From the NCBI GenBank assembly GCA_017445385.1, contig JAFSUG010000013.1:1-44360 (forward strand): 44,360 nt of DNA, given 5' to 3'. This DNA comes from Oscillospiraceae bacterium (GTDB lineage Bacteria; Bacillota; Clostridia; Oscillospirales; Oscillospiraceae). The notes under the pieces were generated by a model that was not told where the DNA came from, searched no databases, and saw nothing but the letters and a program-made list of their open reading frames with translations. Both the position numbers and the translations under genes were made by a program. Positions 1 through 7,180 of the stretch are shown here, piece by piece. Each line of letters starts with the position of its first letter. Position 1 is the stretch's first letter.

Positions 1-598
1 ATATCCGCTCGACAAAAGCTATGCTCAAATCTGCAAATGAGAATCCTGTGAGCAAACTCACAACGGACTCGATACTGCCGAGCTGCTCCGGAGCCTGTGA
101 TACAACCTGATCTACTACGGTCCCAAAGGTTCCGGTGTTTAGCATAACGGCATAAGCAATGTACTGGATATATGTCAGTCCCAATATCAGAATCACTTCA
201 AACCCGCCGTGTCCGATGCCGTATGAAATGGAAGTCTCTCTGTTCTTGCGTTTCCTCAGAACAGTCTTAAAGGCGATCAGCCGCCCGGTTTCTTCAAATA
301 CTCCGGGGAAAAGCCCTGCAACAAGCGCCAGTAGCACCGGGTTTGCACTCAGAAATCGACTGACGGTATGTTCCGGAAGACCCATTGTTGTCGGAAAAGC
401 CAGCACATTCTGAATAGGTTTTTCAAGGATCAGAGCGAAAAGCAAGAAGGTGGCTGCCCCGACCAAAATGGACGTAATAGGCTCTTTTTTCTTTAATTTC
501 CAGATAATTGCTACAGCCACAGGAACTGCGATCCAAAGCACAGTGCCTACAATCAGCCAAATGAAAGATGCAGCTTCAACATGCGCGTTCTCTATCAT
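1..598 (-). CDS. YhfC-family intramembrane metalloprotease, partial (C-terminus beyond window edge)
   Basis: An open minus-strand frame runs from ATG at 598 to the window edge (199 codons, no stop). The translation has an N-terminal transmembrane helix, a second helix near residues 45-60, and then the glutamic-type intramembrane protease signature FPGVFEETGRL followed by YGIGHGGFE, with further hydrophobic segments. These paired EE..R and GHGG..E motifs are those of the YhfC/PrsW-related membrane proteases. The family is about 250-260 residues long, so roughly a quarter is missing off the edge. The start lies 4 bases after the stop of the upstream XRE gene, and its GGAGGTG ribosome site is inside that gene's end, so the two are co-transcribed and probably translationally coupled. 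The substrate is unknown. Base composition is AT-richer than the core genes to the right. Confidence 0.85.
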   Translation of the reverse strand, partial: MIENAHVEAASFIWLIVGTVLWIAVPVAVAIIWKLKKKEPITSILVGAATFLLFALILEKPIQNVLAFPTTMGLPEHTVSRFLSANPVLLALVAGLFPGVFEETGRLIAFKTVLRKRKNRETSISYGIGHGGFEVILILGLTYIQYIAYAVMLNTGTFGTVVDQVVSQAPEQLGSIESVVSLLTGFSFADLSIAFVERI

Positions 599-602
599 GT
601 TC

Positions 603-1226
603 CTACACCTCCGCATCTTCCTTGCTGAGGACTTTTTTCTGCCAGCTTTTTTTACCGCATTCCGGGCATTTCATATACCTTGTCCGTCCCATGTGCATTG
701 CAAGATTTGTCTGCCAGTATGTAGGAACATATCTGTGGTGACAATTCTGGCATTCATAGTATCCGGCCTTTTGCTCAATTCCCACAGCGATAAAAGCGAC
801 CGTAAATATCATCACAAGAGCGAATACGATAAGTACAATTCGCAGCCAGACTGGCATCTCTATAAATGAAGCCACAAACACCATGACCAGTCCGGCAATG
901 ACGGCAGGAATCGCAATCCAGTATTCCGTCTGAAGCATCTGCCTGTTTTTTTCTTCAACCTCTCGCCTCATTGCCAGCAGGTTTTCTTCTGCCCGTTTGT
1001 CATATGCTTCTGCCATAATTCTTTCGCCCGACAGGAGTTCGTTGACGTTAATTTTCAGAAGTTCACACAGTTCCAACATAATCCCGGAATCCGGCATTGA
1101 CTTTCCGGTCTCCCATTTTGATACTGCCCGGTCACTGATTCCGAGCTTCTCAGCAAGGCTCGCCTGAGTCATGCCCTGTTCCTTCCTGCAGGATGCTATG
1201 AATTTTCCAATTTTGATTTGATCCAT
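603..1226 (-). CDS. XRE-family regulator with two membrane helices and C-terminal zinc ribbon
   Basis: A 207-residue protein. Residues about 5-60 form an XRE/Cro helix-turn-helix (motif MTQASLAEKLGISDRAVSKW). A charged linker follows, then two adjacent transmembrane helices (about 100-120 and 125-150), and a C-terminal zinc ribbon with two CxxC pairs (CQNC and CPEC). This looks like a membrane-anchored DNA-binding protein with a metal-binding tail. The ATG at 1226 is chosen over the in-frame GTG at 1235 because the GTG overlaps the AGGAGG at 1235-1240, which is correctly spaced (8 bases) for the ATG. It is directly followed by the YhfC-type protease gene, suggesting that the protease acts on this regulator or on a target they share (inference). 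An imperfect inverted repeat upstream (1285-1313) may be its operator. Confidence 0.85.
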   Translation of the reverse strand: MDQIKIGKFIASCRKEQGMTQASLAEKLGISDRAVSKWETGKSMPDSGIMLELCELLKINVNELLSGERIMAEAYDKRAEENLLAMRREVEEKNRQMLQTEYWIAIPAVIAGLVMVFVASFIEMPVWLRIVLIVFALVMIFTVAFIAVGIEQKAGYYECQNCHHRYVPTYWQTNLAMHMGRTRYMKCPECGKKSWQKKVLSKEDAEV

Positions 1227-1284
1227 ATCGGGCACCTCCTTTCATGACTCAAGCATAGCCGGTATCATCATATTTTTACACGAA

Positions 1285-1313
1285 CCGTAGGTTGATTTCC
1301 TGCAACTCTACCG
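1285..1313 (-). promoter_or_regulatory. Imperfect inverted repeat upstream of the XRE gene (possible operator)
   Basis: CCGTAGGTTG (1285-1294) and CAACTCTACCG (1303-1313) form a near-symmetrical dyad about 60 bases upstream of the XRE start. A TATGAT-like -10 on the minus strand lies between the dyad and the start. Its position suits autoregulation, but no consensus is known to me for this regulator. Confidence 0.3.
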
Positions 1314-1380
1314 CTGGTTGAGTCCGGTAAAGTGCGCTCCCCGCCGCCGATAATGGCAGTATGGGAGCCTTTTGCCTGTC

Positions 1381-2199
1381 CTAAAGTGCATCCTTTGGAC
1401 AATTTCTAACACATTCCATGCATAGAATACATTCTGTTCCATTTTTTCGTTTTCGAGAATTATCTGTCACGTCTACATTCATAGGACATACTCGTTTGCA
1501 TTTCCCGCATGAGATGCATTTGTCTTTGTCGCATTTTATCCTAAGAACCGAGAAGTAACTCATTGGCTTCAAAAATACAGTGATGGGACATATATATTTA
1601 CAAAAAGCTCGGTTATCCTTAAACGCAAATGCGAGTGCAATGCCCACAGCATAATAAGCGAGATTGCCGACAATAAATGCCCAGAACATAATCCGTTCGA
1701 TATTGCCAACCTTAGCAAGGAACAGTGAGGCAACAAATACCAGTGAAACCATAAATGTAATGTATCTGATCCATCCGAGCTTCTTTCTTGGTTGTGATGG
1801 AGACTTGTAAGGAAGAAAATCCAAGACCATAGCTGTCCAGCAGGCATATCCACACCAGCCTCTGCCGAATAACAGTGGCCCGAAAATTTTTGCAACGGCG
1901 TAATGAATGGTGGCAGCCTCAAAAACTCCGGTGAATAAGTAATACCAGAATCCCTCGATCTGCATATTCTCATTGCAGATAAGCCCCAGATATATCAGCA
2001 TATATAAGCCAACAAGCAACTGAACGATACGTCTTGCGTGCTTATATTTTTTTATAAACAGAAAAATCCCCAAATATATCGAAAGCCCGATGTAGCTGAA
2101 ATTGAAGAGGTAAAAAAAATTATCCTTTGTAAGCCATAATGTAATTGCAACAGCTTCAAAGATTATGAGCATAAAAAAGCGGTGCCATATATTTTTCAA
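1381..2199 (-). CDS. Membrane-bound 4Fe-4S protein of the NapH/NosR/CcoG type
   Basis: A 272-residue protein with about five to six transmembrane helices. A cytoplasmic loop carries FGRGWCGYACWTA, typical of NapH/CcoG-like proteins, and a later CKYICP. The C-terminus has two ferredoxin-like clusters, CISCGKCKRVCP and CILCMECVRNCP, each binding a 4Fe-4S centre. The family passes electrons between membrane carriers and redox partners. No FMN-binding or reductase partner is visible beside it, so its pathway is unassigned. Translation starts at TTG 2199, supported by GGAGG seven bases upstream and by absence of a better ATG. A tiny cysteine-rich frame (2196-2279) ends across this start codon. It has AT-rich composition like its neighbours to the left, unlike the core genome that starts near 2400. 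Confidence 0.85.
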   Translation of the reverse strand: MKNIWHRFFMLIIFEAVAITLWLTKDNFFYLFNFSYIGLSIYLGIFLFIKKYKHARRIVQLLVGLYMLIYLGLICNENMQIEGFWYYLFTGVFEAATIHYAVAKIFGPLLFGRGWCGYACWTAMVLDFLPYKSPSQPRKKLGWIRYITFMVSLVFVASLFLAKVGNIERIMFWAFIVGNLAYYAVGIALAFAFKDNRAFCKYICPITVFLKPMSYFSVLRIKCDKDKCISCGKCKRVCPMNVDVTDNSRKRKNGTECILCMECVRNCPKDAL

Positions 2200-2226
2200 T
2201 CTATCACCTCCATTCGACTTTCCCTG

Positions 2227-2306
2227 ACATCTATCTCACAGCCACAACTACCCCAACATCTAACTCGGCAACTCAACATAGTGACATCTATCAAGGCAAC
2301 TCAACT
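2227..2306. repeat. Three degenerate tandem units of about 28 bp
   Basis: Units beginning ACATCTATCTCACAGC (2227), ACATCTAACTCGGCAAC (2256) and ACATCTATCAAGGCAAC (2284) recur at 28-29 bp spacing. The last two share the GGCAACTCAAC core. The block lies between the 4Fe-4S gene and rlmD, in the 220-bp gene-poor stretch where base composition changes from AT-rich to GC-rich. The remainder (2307-2420) has short TGCCCGAT repeats and no recognisable gene. Confidence 0.45.
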
Positions 2307-2420
2307 CTCACACTTTTTGAACTGATTTGCCCTTGGATAAGTTACCGAGAAGCGTTCTGTCTGCCCGATGCCGAAGTTGCCCGATTGCCCGAAAACCGCA
2401 GTATTACTGGGCTTTCGCGG

Positions 2421-3800
2421 CTATTTGCCGTCGACCCTTGACATCAATACTACTGTCTCCACGTGCGGTGTGCGCGGGAATAAATCGACGGCTTTTGCGT
2501 TTTGGAGCGCATAGCCTTTTTCGCGCAGCAGCTTGACGTCCCTGCCGAGCGTGCCGGGATCGCACGATACGTAAACAACACGCTCCGGCGCCATCTGCGC
2601 AATCGCTTCGATCACGTCGGGCGCAAGTCCCTTGCGCGGCGGATCAACAACGATCACGTCCGGCTTTTCGAAGCGCGCGGCGAGCTGCGATGCGGCTTCG
2701 CCGGCGTCCGCGCAGAAAAACTCCGCATTTTCGATTGCGTTTCGCTTTGCGTTTTCTTTTGCGTCAGCGATTGCCGCGTCTACAACCTCAACGCCGATTG
2801 CTTTTTTGCAGTTTTGTGCCAAAATCAGCGTGATTGTGCCGGTTCCGCAGTAAAGATCGAGCGCAATATCCGACTTTTGCAGATTTGCCGCTTCGAGCGC
2901 AAGCGCGTAGAGGCGCTGCGCCTGATCGCGGTTGACCTGGTAGAACGACTTTGCCGAAAGGCGGAAGCGCAGTCCGCAGAGAAGATCGTCGATCGTGCCG
3001 CTGCCGAAAACCGTGCGGAAATTGCCGGTTAAAACAACGTTGCCCACGCTTTCGTTTTCGCAGACGACGAACGTCGTAAGCTGCGGCGCGGCGCCCCGAA
3101 CCGCCTGCAGAAGCGCGTCTTCGTGCGGAAGCGTTTTGCCGTTAATAACGAGGCAAACCATCAGTTCGCCCGTGCCGAATGCTTTTCGCACGAAAATATC
3201 GCGGACAAGCCCCGTGCAGGCGGTTTCATCATAGGCGGAAACGCTGAATTTTCGCATCCACGCGATGACCGCGCCGCGGACAGCGTCAGCGTCCGGCGGC
3301 TGAATACGGCAGGCTTCGATCGGAACGAGCGTATGCGTTCTCGCGCGGAAAAAACCGGCGTTCGGCTGTCCGTTTACGGAAGCAACCGGAAAAATCACCT
3401 TGTTTCGATAGCCGTCCACTTGCTCCGCGCCGAGGATCGGCACCTCGGTAAGCTGTGCGCCGCCGATCCGCGTAAGCGCATCGAAAACCTTTTGCGATTT
3501 GAAGCGCAGCTCTTCGCCATAATCCATGTGGCGCAGGGCGCAGCCGCCGCAGAGCTTGCTGTGCGGACAATCTGGCGCTGCGCGGTGCGGCGATGGCTTG
3601 ATCACGCGCTCGATTTTGCCGTAGGCGTGGCGCGAGAGCGCCTTAACGATGCGCACCTCGATCGTTTCGCCGTCCAGTGCGCCGGCAACGAAAACCACCT
3701 GCCCGCCGATATGGCAAACGCCCATGCCCTCTGCGTTGTAGCCGGACACGGTTGCCGTTTCGATCTGGTTTTTGCGGAGCGTTGGTTTCACGTGAAACAT
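2421..3800 (-). CDS. rlmD: 23S rRNA (uracil-1939-C5)-methyltransferase, RlmD/RumA type
   Basis: A 459-residue SAM-dependent methyltransferase of the TrmA/RumA family that makes m5U in 23S rRNA. The N-terminal TRAM domain covers roughly residues 10-65. It is followed by the iron-sulphur cysteines C78, C84 and C87 (DCPHSKLCGGC). The C-terminal Rossmann domain shows LDLYCGTGTITL for SAM binding, DPPRKG, and the nucleophile motif VSCDPGTLGRDV. The length is normal. In Firmicutes, paralogues with this architecture (RlmCD) may modify more than one uridine, so the exact target is uncertain. The start ATG at 3800 has an AAAGAGG just upstream. Its first codons (MFHVK) are written in a parS-like sequence, which is why this gene begins with that peptide. 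Confidence 0.9.
   Translation of the reverse strand: MFHVKPTLRKNQIETATVSGYNAEGMGVCHIGGQVVFVAGALDGETIEVRIVKALSRHAYGKIERVIKPSPHRAAPDCPHSKLCGGCALRHMDYGEELRFKSQKVFDALTRIGGAQLTEVPILGAEQVDGYRNKVIFPVASVNGQPNAGFFRARTHTLVPIEACRIQPPDADAVRGAVIAWMRKFSVSAYDETACTGLVRDIFVRKAFGTGELMVCLVINGKTLPHEDALLQAVRGAAPQLTTFVVCENESVGNVVLTGNFRTVFGSGTIDDLLCGLRFRLSAKSFYQVNRDQAQRLYALALEAANLQKSDIALDLYCGTGTITLILAQNCKKAIGVEVVDAAIADAKENAKRNAIENAEFFCADAGEAASQLAARFEKPDVIVVDPPRKGLAPDVIEAIAQMAPERVVYVSCDPGTLGRDVKLLREKGYALQNAKAVDLFPRTPHVETVVLMSRVDGK
3784..3799. promoter_or_regulatory. parS: parS-like ParB-binding site inside the rlmD start
   Basis: GGTTTCACGTGAAACA matches the Firmicutes parS consensus TGTTTCACGTGAAACA at 15 of 16 bases, differing only in the first. 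It overlaps codons 1-6 of rlmD and lies 1.7 kb from parA. ParB/Spo0J loads and spreads from such sites. Confidence 0.8.
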
Positions 3801-3831
3801 TGCCTCTTTCCGTTGCGTTTTTATTACGACT

Positions 3832-3861
3832 ATGATACCATATTTAATATAGAAAAAGCAA
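3832..3861 (-). promoter_or_regulatory. Predicted sigma-A promoter for rlmD
   Basis: On the minus strand, TTGCTT (3861-3856) and TATCAT (3837-3832) are 18 bases apart, about 32 bases upstream of the rlmD start codon, in the divergent gap with the radical-SAM gene. Confidence 0.5.
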
Positions 3862-3877
3862 TGGGAAGGTTCGATAT

Positions 3878-4768
3878 ATGCTGCAATATGACCGCTGCGA
3901 ACTCTGTCCCCGAAAATGCGGCGTGAACCGCTTGCAGGGGCAACGCGGTTTTTGCGCGATGCCGGCGCATCCGCGCCTTGCGCGCGCCGCGCTGCACTAT
4001 GGCGAAGAACCGCCGATCGGCGGCGCGTTCGGCGCAGGCGCGGTGTTCTTTTCGGGCTGCACGCTCCGCTGCAAATACTGCCAGAATTACGAGATCAGCT
4101 TGGGTGCGTGGGGCGAAGACGTTTCACCGGCAAAGCTGCGCGAGCTGTTTTTACGCCTCGTTGACGAAGGCGCGCAGTGCATCGACCTCGTTACGCCGAC
4201 GCATTTTCTGCCGGACATCATCCCTGCGCTTTCGCCGAAGCTGCCGATTCCGGTTGTTTTCAACTGCGGCGGCTACGAGCGCGTGGAAACGCTGCGCGAA
4301 CTGGAGGGGTTGGTTGATATCTACCTGCCGGATTTCAAGTATTCCGACAGTGCGCTTGCAAAAGAACTGTCCGACGCGCCGGACTACCCCGAAATTGCGG
4401 AGGCTGCGCTGCGCGAGATGTTTCGCCAGGTGGGAAAGCCTGTAATTCGAGATGAGATCATGGAGCGCGGCGTGATCGTGCGCCATTTGGCGCTGCCCGA
4501 CCACGTAGATAATTCGCTCGGCGTGATCGACCGCCTCGCAGAGATCTTCCGCCCGAACGATATTCTGATCAGCCTGATGTGCCAGTACGTTCCGGCAGGG
4601 CCGCTTGCCAATACGCCGCCGTTTAACCGAACTGTTACGGAGGAGGAGTACGCCGCCGTGCAGAGCTGGCTGGAGCTTTCCGGCTTTACGCAGGGGTTCG
4701 TGCAGGATCTTTCAGCCGCCGATACCGCGCAGATTCCGCGCTTCGACGGCACGGGAATAAATTTTTGA
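3878..4768 (+). CDS. Radical SAM protein, pyruvate formate-lyase-activating-enzyme-like (COG1313 type)
   Basis: A 296-residue protein. A cysteine-rich N-terminus (C7, C10, C14, C26 in RCELCPRKCG...GFC) precedes the radical-SAM cluster motif CTLRCKYCQ (C61, C65, C68), followed by a glycine-rich GG and DLVTPTHF. This is the pattern of the 'putative PFL-activating enzyme' family, whose real substrate is unknown. It lacks an adjacent formate-lyase gene, so a glycyl-radical activase role is not supported by context. It is transcribed away from rlmD and ends inside the lexA promoter region: its TGA abuts the predicted LexA box. The length is typical for the family. Confidence 0.85.
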   Translation: MLQYDRCELCPRKCGVNRLQGQRGFCAMPAHPRLARAALHYGEEPPIGGAFGAGAVFFSGCTLRCKYCQNYEISLGAWGEDVSPAKLRELFLRLVDEGAQCIDLVTPTHFLPDIIPALSPKLPIPVVFNCGGYERVETLRELEGLVDIYLPDFKYSDSALAKELSDAPDYPEIAEAALREMFRQVGKPVIRDEIMERGVIVRHLALPDHVDNSLGVIDRLAEIFRPNDILISLMCQYVPAGPLANTPPFNRTVTEEEYAAVQSWLELSGFTQGFVQDLSAADTAQIPRFDGTGINF

Positions 4769-4806
4769 AACAAATGTTTGAAAATTTTGTCAAAGTGTGT
4801 TATACT
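4768..4806 (+). promoter_or_regulatory. lexA promoter with overlapping LexA-box-like palindrome
   Basis: TTGAAA (4778-4783), a 17-base spacer, and TATACT (4801-4806) make a near-consensus sigma-A promoter ahead of lexA. AAACAAATGTTT (4768-4779) overlaps the -35. It fits the core AAC-N4-GTT of the Gram-positive SOS box GAAC-N4-GTTC with changed outer bases. The position suits autorepression by LexA. Confidence 0.6.
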
Positions 4807-4836
4807 GGCTTCAGAAACTGAAAAGGAGGCTTTGTT

Positions 4837-5418
4837 ATGGGCCGCCCCAGCGAGAACAGAGAGAAAATTTTAAGCTTTGTCCAGGAGTTTATCCGCGAAA
4901 ACGGCTACTCCCCCAGTTTGCGTGAAATCGGCGCAGGCGTGGGGTTAAAGTCGGTTTCTTCCGTGCATTATCAATTAGAGCAGCTGCAAAAATCCGGGCT
5001 TCTTTCGGCGGACAGCGGAAAAAACCGCTCGCTCACGCCGCAGGATGCGCGCCGTCCGGTCAGCCGGATTCCGATTGTCGGCGTAGTCCGCGCAGGCCAG
5101 CCGATCCTCGCAACCGAGCATATCGAAGGCACGCTTGCGTGGGAGGGCGATCATCGCTGCTTTGCGCTGCGCGTTCGCGGCGATTCCATGATCAATGCCG
5201 GCATCCTCCCGGATGATCTTGTGATCGTCCGTCCGCAGCAAACCGCCGACCACGGCGATATCGTCGTTGCGCTGATCGGCGAGGAAGCTACGGTCAAGCG
5301 GCTGTGCCTGAAAAACGGCGAGGTCTGGCTGATGCCCGAAAACCCGGACTACGACCCGATTGACGGCGCGGAAGCCGCTATCCTCGGCAAGGTAAAAGCG
5401 GTGATCCGCGAATATTGA
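4837..5418 (+). CDS. lexA: SOS repressor LexA
   Basis: A 193-residue transcriptional repressor and self-cleaving S24 peptidase that controls the DNA-damage response. The winged helix-turn-helix spans about residues 1-65 (GYSPSLREIGAGVGLKSVSS). The cleavage site is A86-G87 in VVRAGQP. The catalytic dyad is S117 (GDSM) and K154 (ATVKRL). RecA-ssDNA filaments are expected to trigger cleavage. A strong ribosome site (AAGGAGG) precedes the ATG. The gene has its own promoter with a LexA-box-like palindrome, and is followed by a palindrome that serves as terminator and parS. The length and all key residues are normal. Confidence 0.96.
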   Translation: MGRPSENREKILSFVQEFIRENGYSPSLREIGAGVGLKSVSSVHYQLEQLQKSGLLSADSGKNRSLTPQDARRPVSRIPIVGVVRAGQPILATEHIEGTLAWEGDHRCFALRVRGDSMINAGILPDDLVIVRPQQTADHGDIVVALIGEEATVKRLCLKNGEVWLMPENPDYDPIDGAEAAILGKVKAVIREY

Positions 5419-5429
5419 TCCCAAAAAAT

Positions 5430-5461
5430 AAGCGGTATGTTTCACGTGAAACATACCGCTT
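5430..5461. promoter_or_regulatory. parS: 32-bp perfect palindrome: parS site and probable lexA terminator
   Basis: A perfect inverted repeat with centre between 5445 and 5446. Its inner 16 bases (5438-5453, TGTTTCACGTGAAACA) match the parS consensus exactly. The outer arms (AAGCGGTA/TACCGCTT) extend the symmetry to 16 bp each side. It follows the lexA stop by 11 bases and is followed by a T-rich run, so it should also act as an intrinsic terminator. It lies 65 bases upstream of the parA start. Confidence 0.85.
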
Positions 5462-5466
5462 TTCTC

Positions 5467-5495
5467 TTGCTTTTCGCGCCCCACCGTGCTATGAT
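5467..5495 (+). promoter_or_regulatory. Predicted promoter of the parAB operon
   Basis: TTGCTT (5467-5472) and TATGAT (5490-5495) are separated by 17 bases, just downstream of the parS palindrome and 31 bases before the parA TTG start. ParB spreading from parS could affect it. Confidence 0.55.
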
Positions 5496-5525
5496 GAGAA
5501 AAACGCACAGAAAGGGGGCGCTGCC

Positions 5526-6284
5526 TTGGGAATTTTGGCTGTTGTAAACCAAAAAGGCGGCGTCGGCAAAACGACGACTGCCGTGAATTTAACGGCTGCG
5601 CTTGCCGCCGCAGACCGGCGCGTACTGCTCTGCGATTTTGATCCGCAGGCAAACGCAACGTCCGGTCTTGGCGGACGGAAGAGCGGAATCCCCTCGGTTT
5701 ATGAGGTATTAACGGGCGCATGCGACGCGCAAACGGCAATCCTGCACACGCCTTATGGCGATCTGCTGCCGTCATCGCCTGCGCTTTCCGGCGCGGCGGT
5801 TGAGCTTGTGGGCGTTGAAAACCGCGAATTTCTCCTGCGCGATGCGCTCAACACCGTGAAGGACCGCTATGATACTATTTTAATAGACTGTCCGCCGTCA
5901 TTGGAGCTTTTAACGCTGAACGCGCTCTGCGCCGCAGAGGAGATCCTTGTGCCGGTGCAGTGCGAGTATTACGCGCTGGAGGGCCTCAGCGATCTGATGG
6001 CAACGCTGCGCGCGGTCAAAGCGCGCCTCAATCCGAAGCTTTCGATCTTCGGCGTTGTGCTGACGATGTACGACGGGCGGCTGAATCTCTCGGCGCAGGT
6101 TGCCGAAGAAGTCCGCCGCCATTTCCCCGGCAAGGTTTTTGCGGCGATGATTCCGCGCAACGTGCGGCTCAGTGAGGCGCCGAGCCACGGTTTGCCGGTT
6201 TTGGCGTATGATAAATACAGCCGCGGCGCAAGCGCATACGACGCGCTTGCAAAAGAGTTTCTCAAAAAGGAGGCGCAGTCATGA
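5526..6284 (+). CDS. parA: Chromosome-partitioning ATPase ParA/Soj
   Basis: A 252-residue deviant Walker-A ATPase that, with ParB and parS, separates newly replicated origins and, in spore formers, influences DnaA and sporulation. The deviant P-loop is KGGVGKTTT near the N-terminus, followed by DFDPQANAT and the Walker-B-like ILIDCPPSL. Although the frame is open from 5415, the TTG at 5526 is chosen: it gives the standard ParA N-terminus (ILAVVNQKGG), has AAAGGGGG seven bases upstream, and lies after the predicted promoter and the parS palindrome. The stop overlaps the parB start by 4 bases (ATGA), so the two proteins are translationally coupled. Confidence 0.95.
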   Translation: MGILAVVNQKGGVGKTTTAVNLTAALAAADRRVLLCDFDPQANATSGLGGRKSGIPSVYEVLTGACDAQTAILHTPYGDLLPSSPALSGAAVELVGVENREFLLRDALNTVKDRYDTILIDCPPSLELLTLNALCAAEEILVPVQCEYYALEGLSDLMATLRAVKARLNPKLSIFGVVLTMYDGRLNLSAQVAEEVRRHFPGKVFAAMIPRNVRLSEAPSHGLPVLAYDKYSRGASAYDALAKEFLKKEAQS

Positions 6285-7168
6285 CGGCAAAAAAAGGACT
6301 TGGAAAAGGACTTGGCGCGCTCTTCGGCGAACTGCCGCAGCAAACGCCCTCGGAGCAGCCCACGCGGATGATTCCGCTGCAGAAGATTGAACCCGATCCA
6401 AATCAGCCGCGCAAGCGGTTTGACCCGGTTGAGCTTGAGAATTTAGCGCAGTCGATCCGAGAAAACGGCGTAATCCAGCCGCTGACCGTGCGCGATATGG
6501 GCGATTTTTACCGCATTATTGCCGGCGAACGCCGCTGGCGCGCCGCGCGGCTTGCCGGACTCGAGGAGCTGCCGGCGCTGGTCGTGGAGGCGGACGACCG
6601 CCACGCGGCGGAGCTTTCGCTCATTGAAAACCTGCAGCGGCAGGATCTCGATCCGATCGAAGAAGCGCAGGGCTATCGCAGACTGATCGAAGAATACGGC
6701 TTAACGCAGGCTGCGGTTGCCGACAGCGTTTCCAAGGCACGATCCACCGTAACGAACGCGCTTCGGCTGCTGGAGCTGCCGGAAAGCGTGCAGACGCTGC
6801 TTGCGGAAAATGAACATTTCACGCCGGGGCACGCAAGAGCCGTTTTGCAGCTTAAAACGGAAAAGCAGCAGCTTGACGCCGCGCAGAAGATCAGCGCGTT
6901 GCAGCTGAGCGTTCGCCAGGCGGAGCTGATGTGCAAGGCGATGACGCGCGAGGAGAAAAAGTCCGCGCCGAAGCCGCTGGAAGTGGACTACGTTGCCGAG
7001 TGCGAGGCGCAGCTTCGCCGGAAGCTGAACCGCGGCGTAAAGATTGTGAACGGGCGGCGAAAAGGCCATCTGACCCTCGATTTTTACGGCAACGACGATT
7101 TGCAGAGCCTGCTCGATGCGCTGCATGCGCTGCCTGCCGCGAAGAAAGCAAAAAACACCGTAAAATAA
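6281..7168 (+). CDS. parB: Chromosome-partitioning protein ParB/Spo0J
   Basis: A 295-residue DNA-binding CTPase that recognises parS. The N-terminus KKGLGKGLGALFGE is the ParA-interacting peptide typical of chromosomal ParB. The N-terminal domain has the CTP-binding arginine motif GERRWRAARLAGL and ENLQRQDLDPIEEA. A helix-turn-helix follows around residues 140-175 (LTQAAVADSVSKARSTVTNALRLLEL), and there is a C-terminal dimerisation domain. It is co-transcribed with parA, with two parS sites within 2.5 kb upstream, consistent with a location near the replication origin. The length is normal. Confidence 0.95.
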   Translation: MTAKKGLGKGLGALFGELPQQTPSEQPTRMIPLQKIEPDPNQPRKRFDPVELENLAQSIRENGVIQPLTVRDMGDFYRIIAGERRWRAARLAGLEELPALVVEADDRHAAELSLIENLQRQDLDPIEEAQGYRRLIEEYGLTQAAVADSVSKARSTVTNALRLLELPESVQTLLAENEHFTPGHARAVLQLKTEKQQLDAAQKISALQLSVRQAELMCKAMTREEKKSAPKPLEVDYVAECEAQLRRKLNRGVKIVNGRRKGHLTLDFYGNDDLQSLLDALHALPAAKKAKNTVK

Positions 7169-7180
7169 GGAGCAATACAC

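Noticed and set aside
5415-5525. N-terminal extension of ParA from the open frame at 5415
   Set aside because: It reads through the parS/terminator palindrome and the predicted promoter, and the TTG at 5526 has a good ribosome site and the standard ParA N-terminus.
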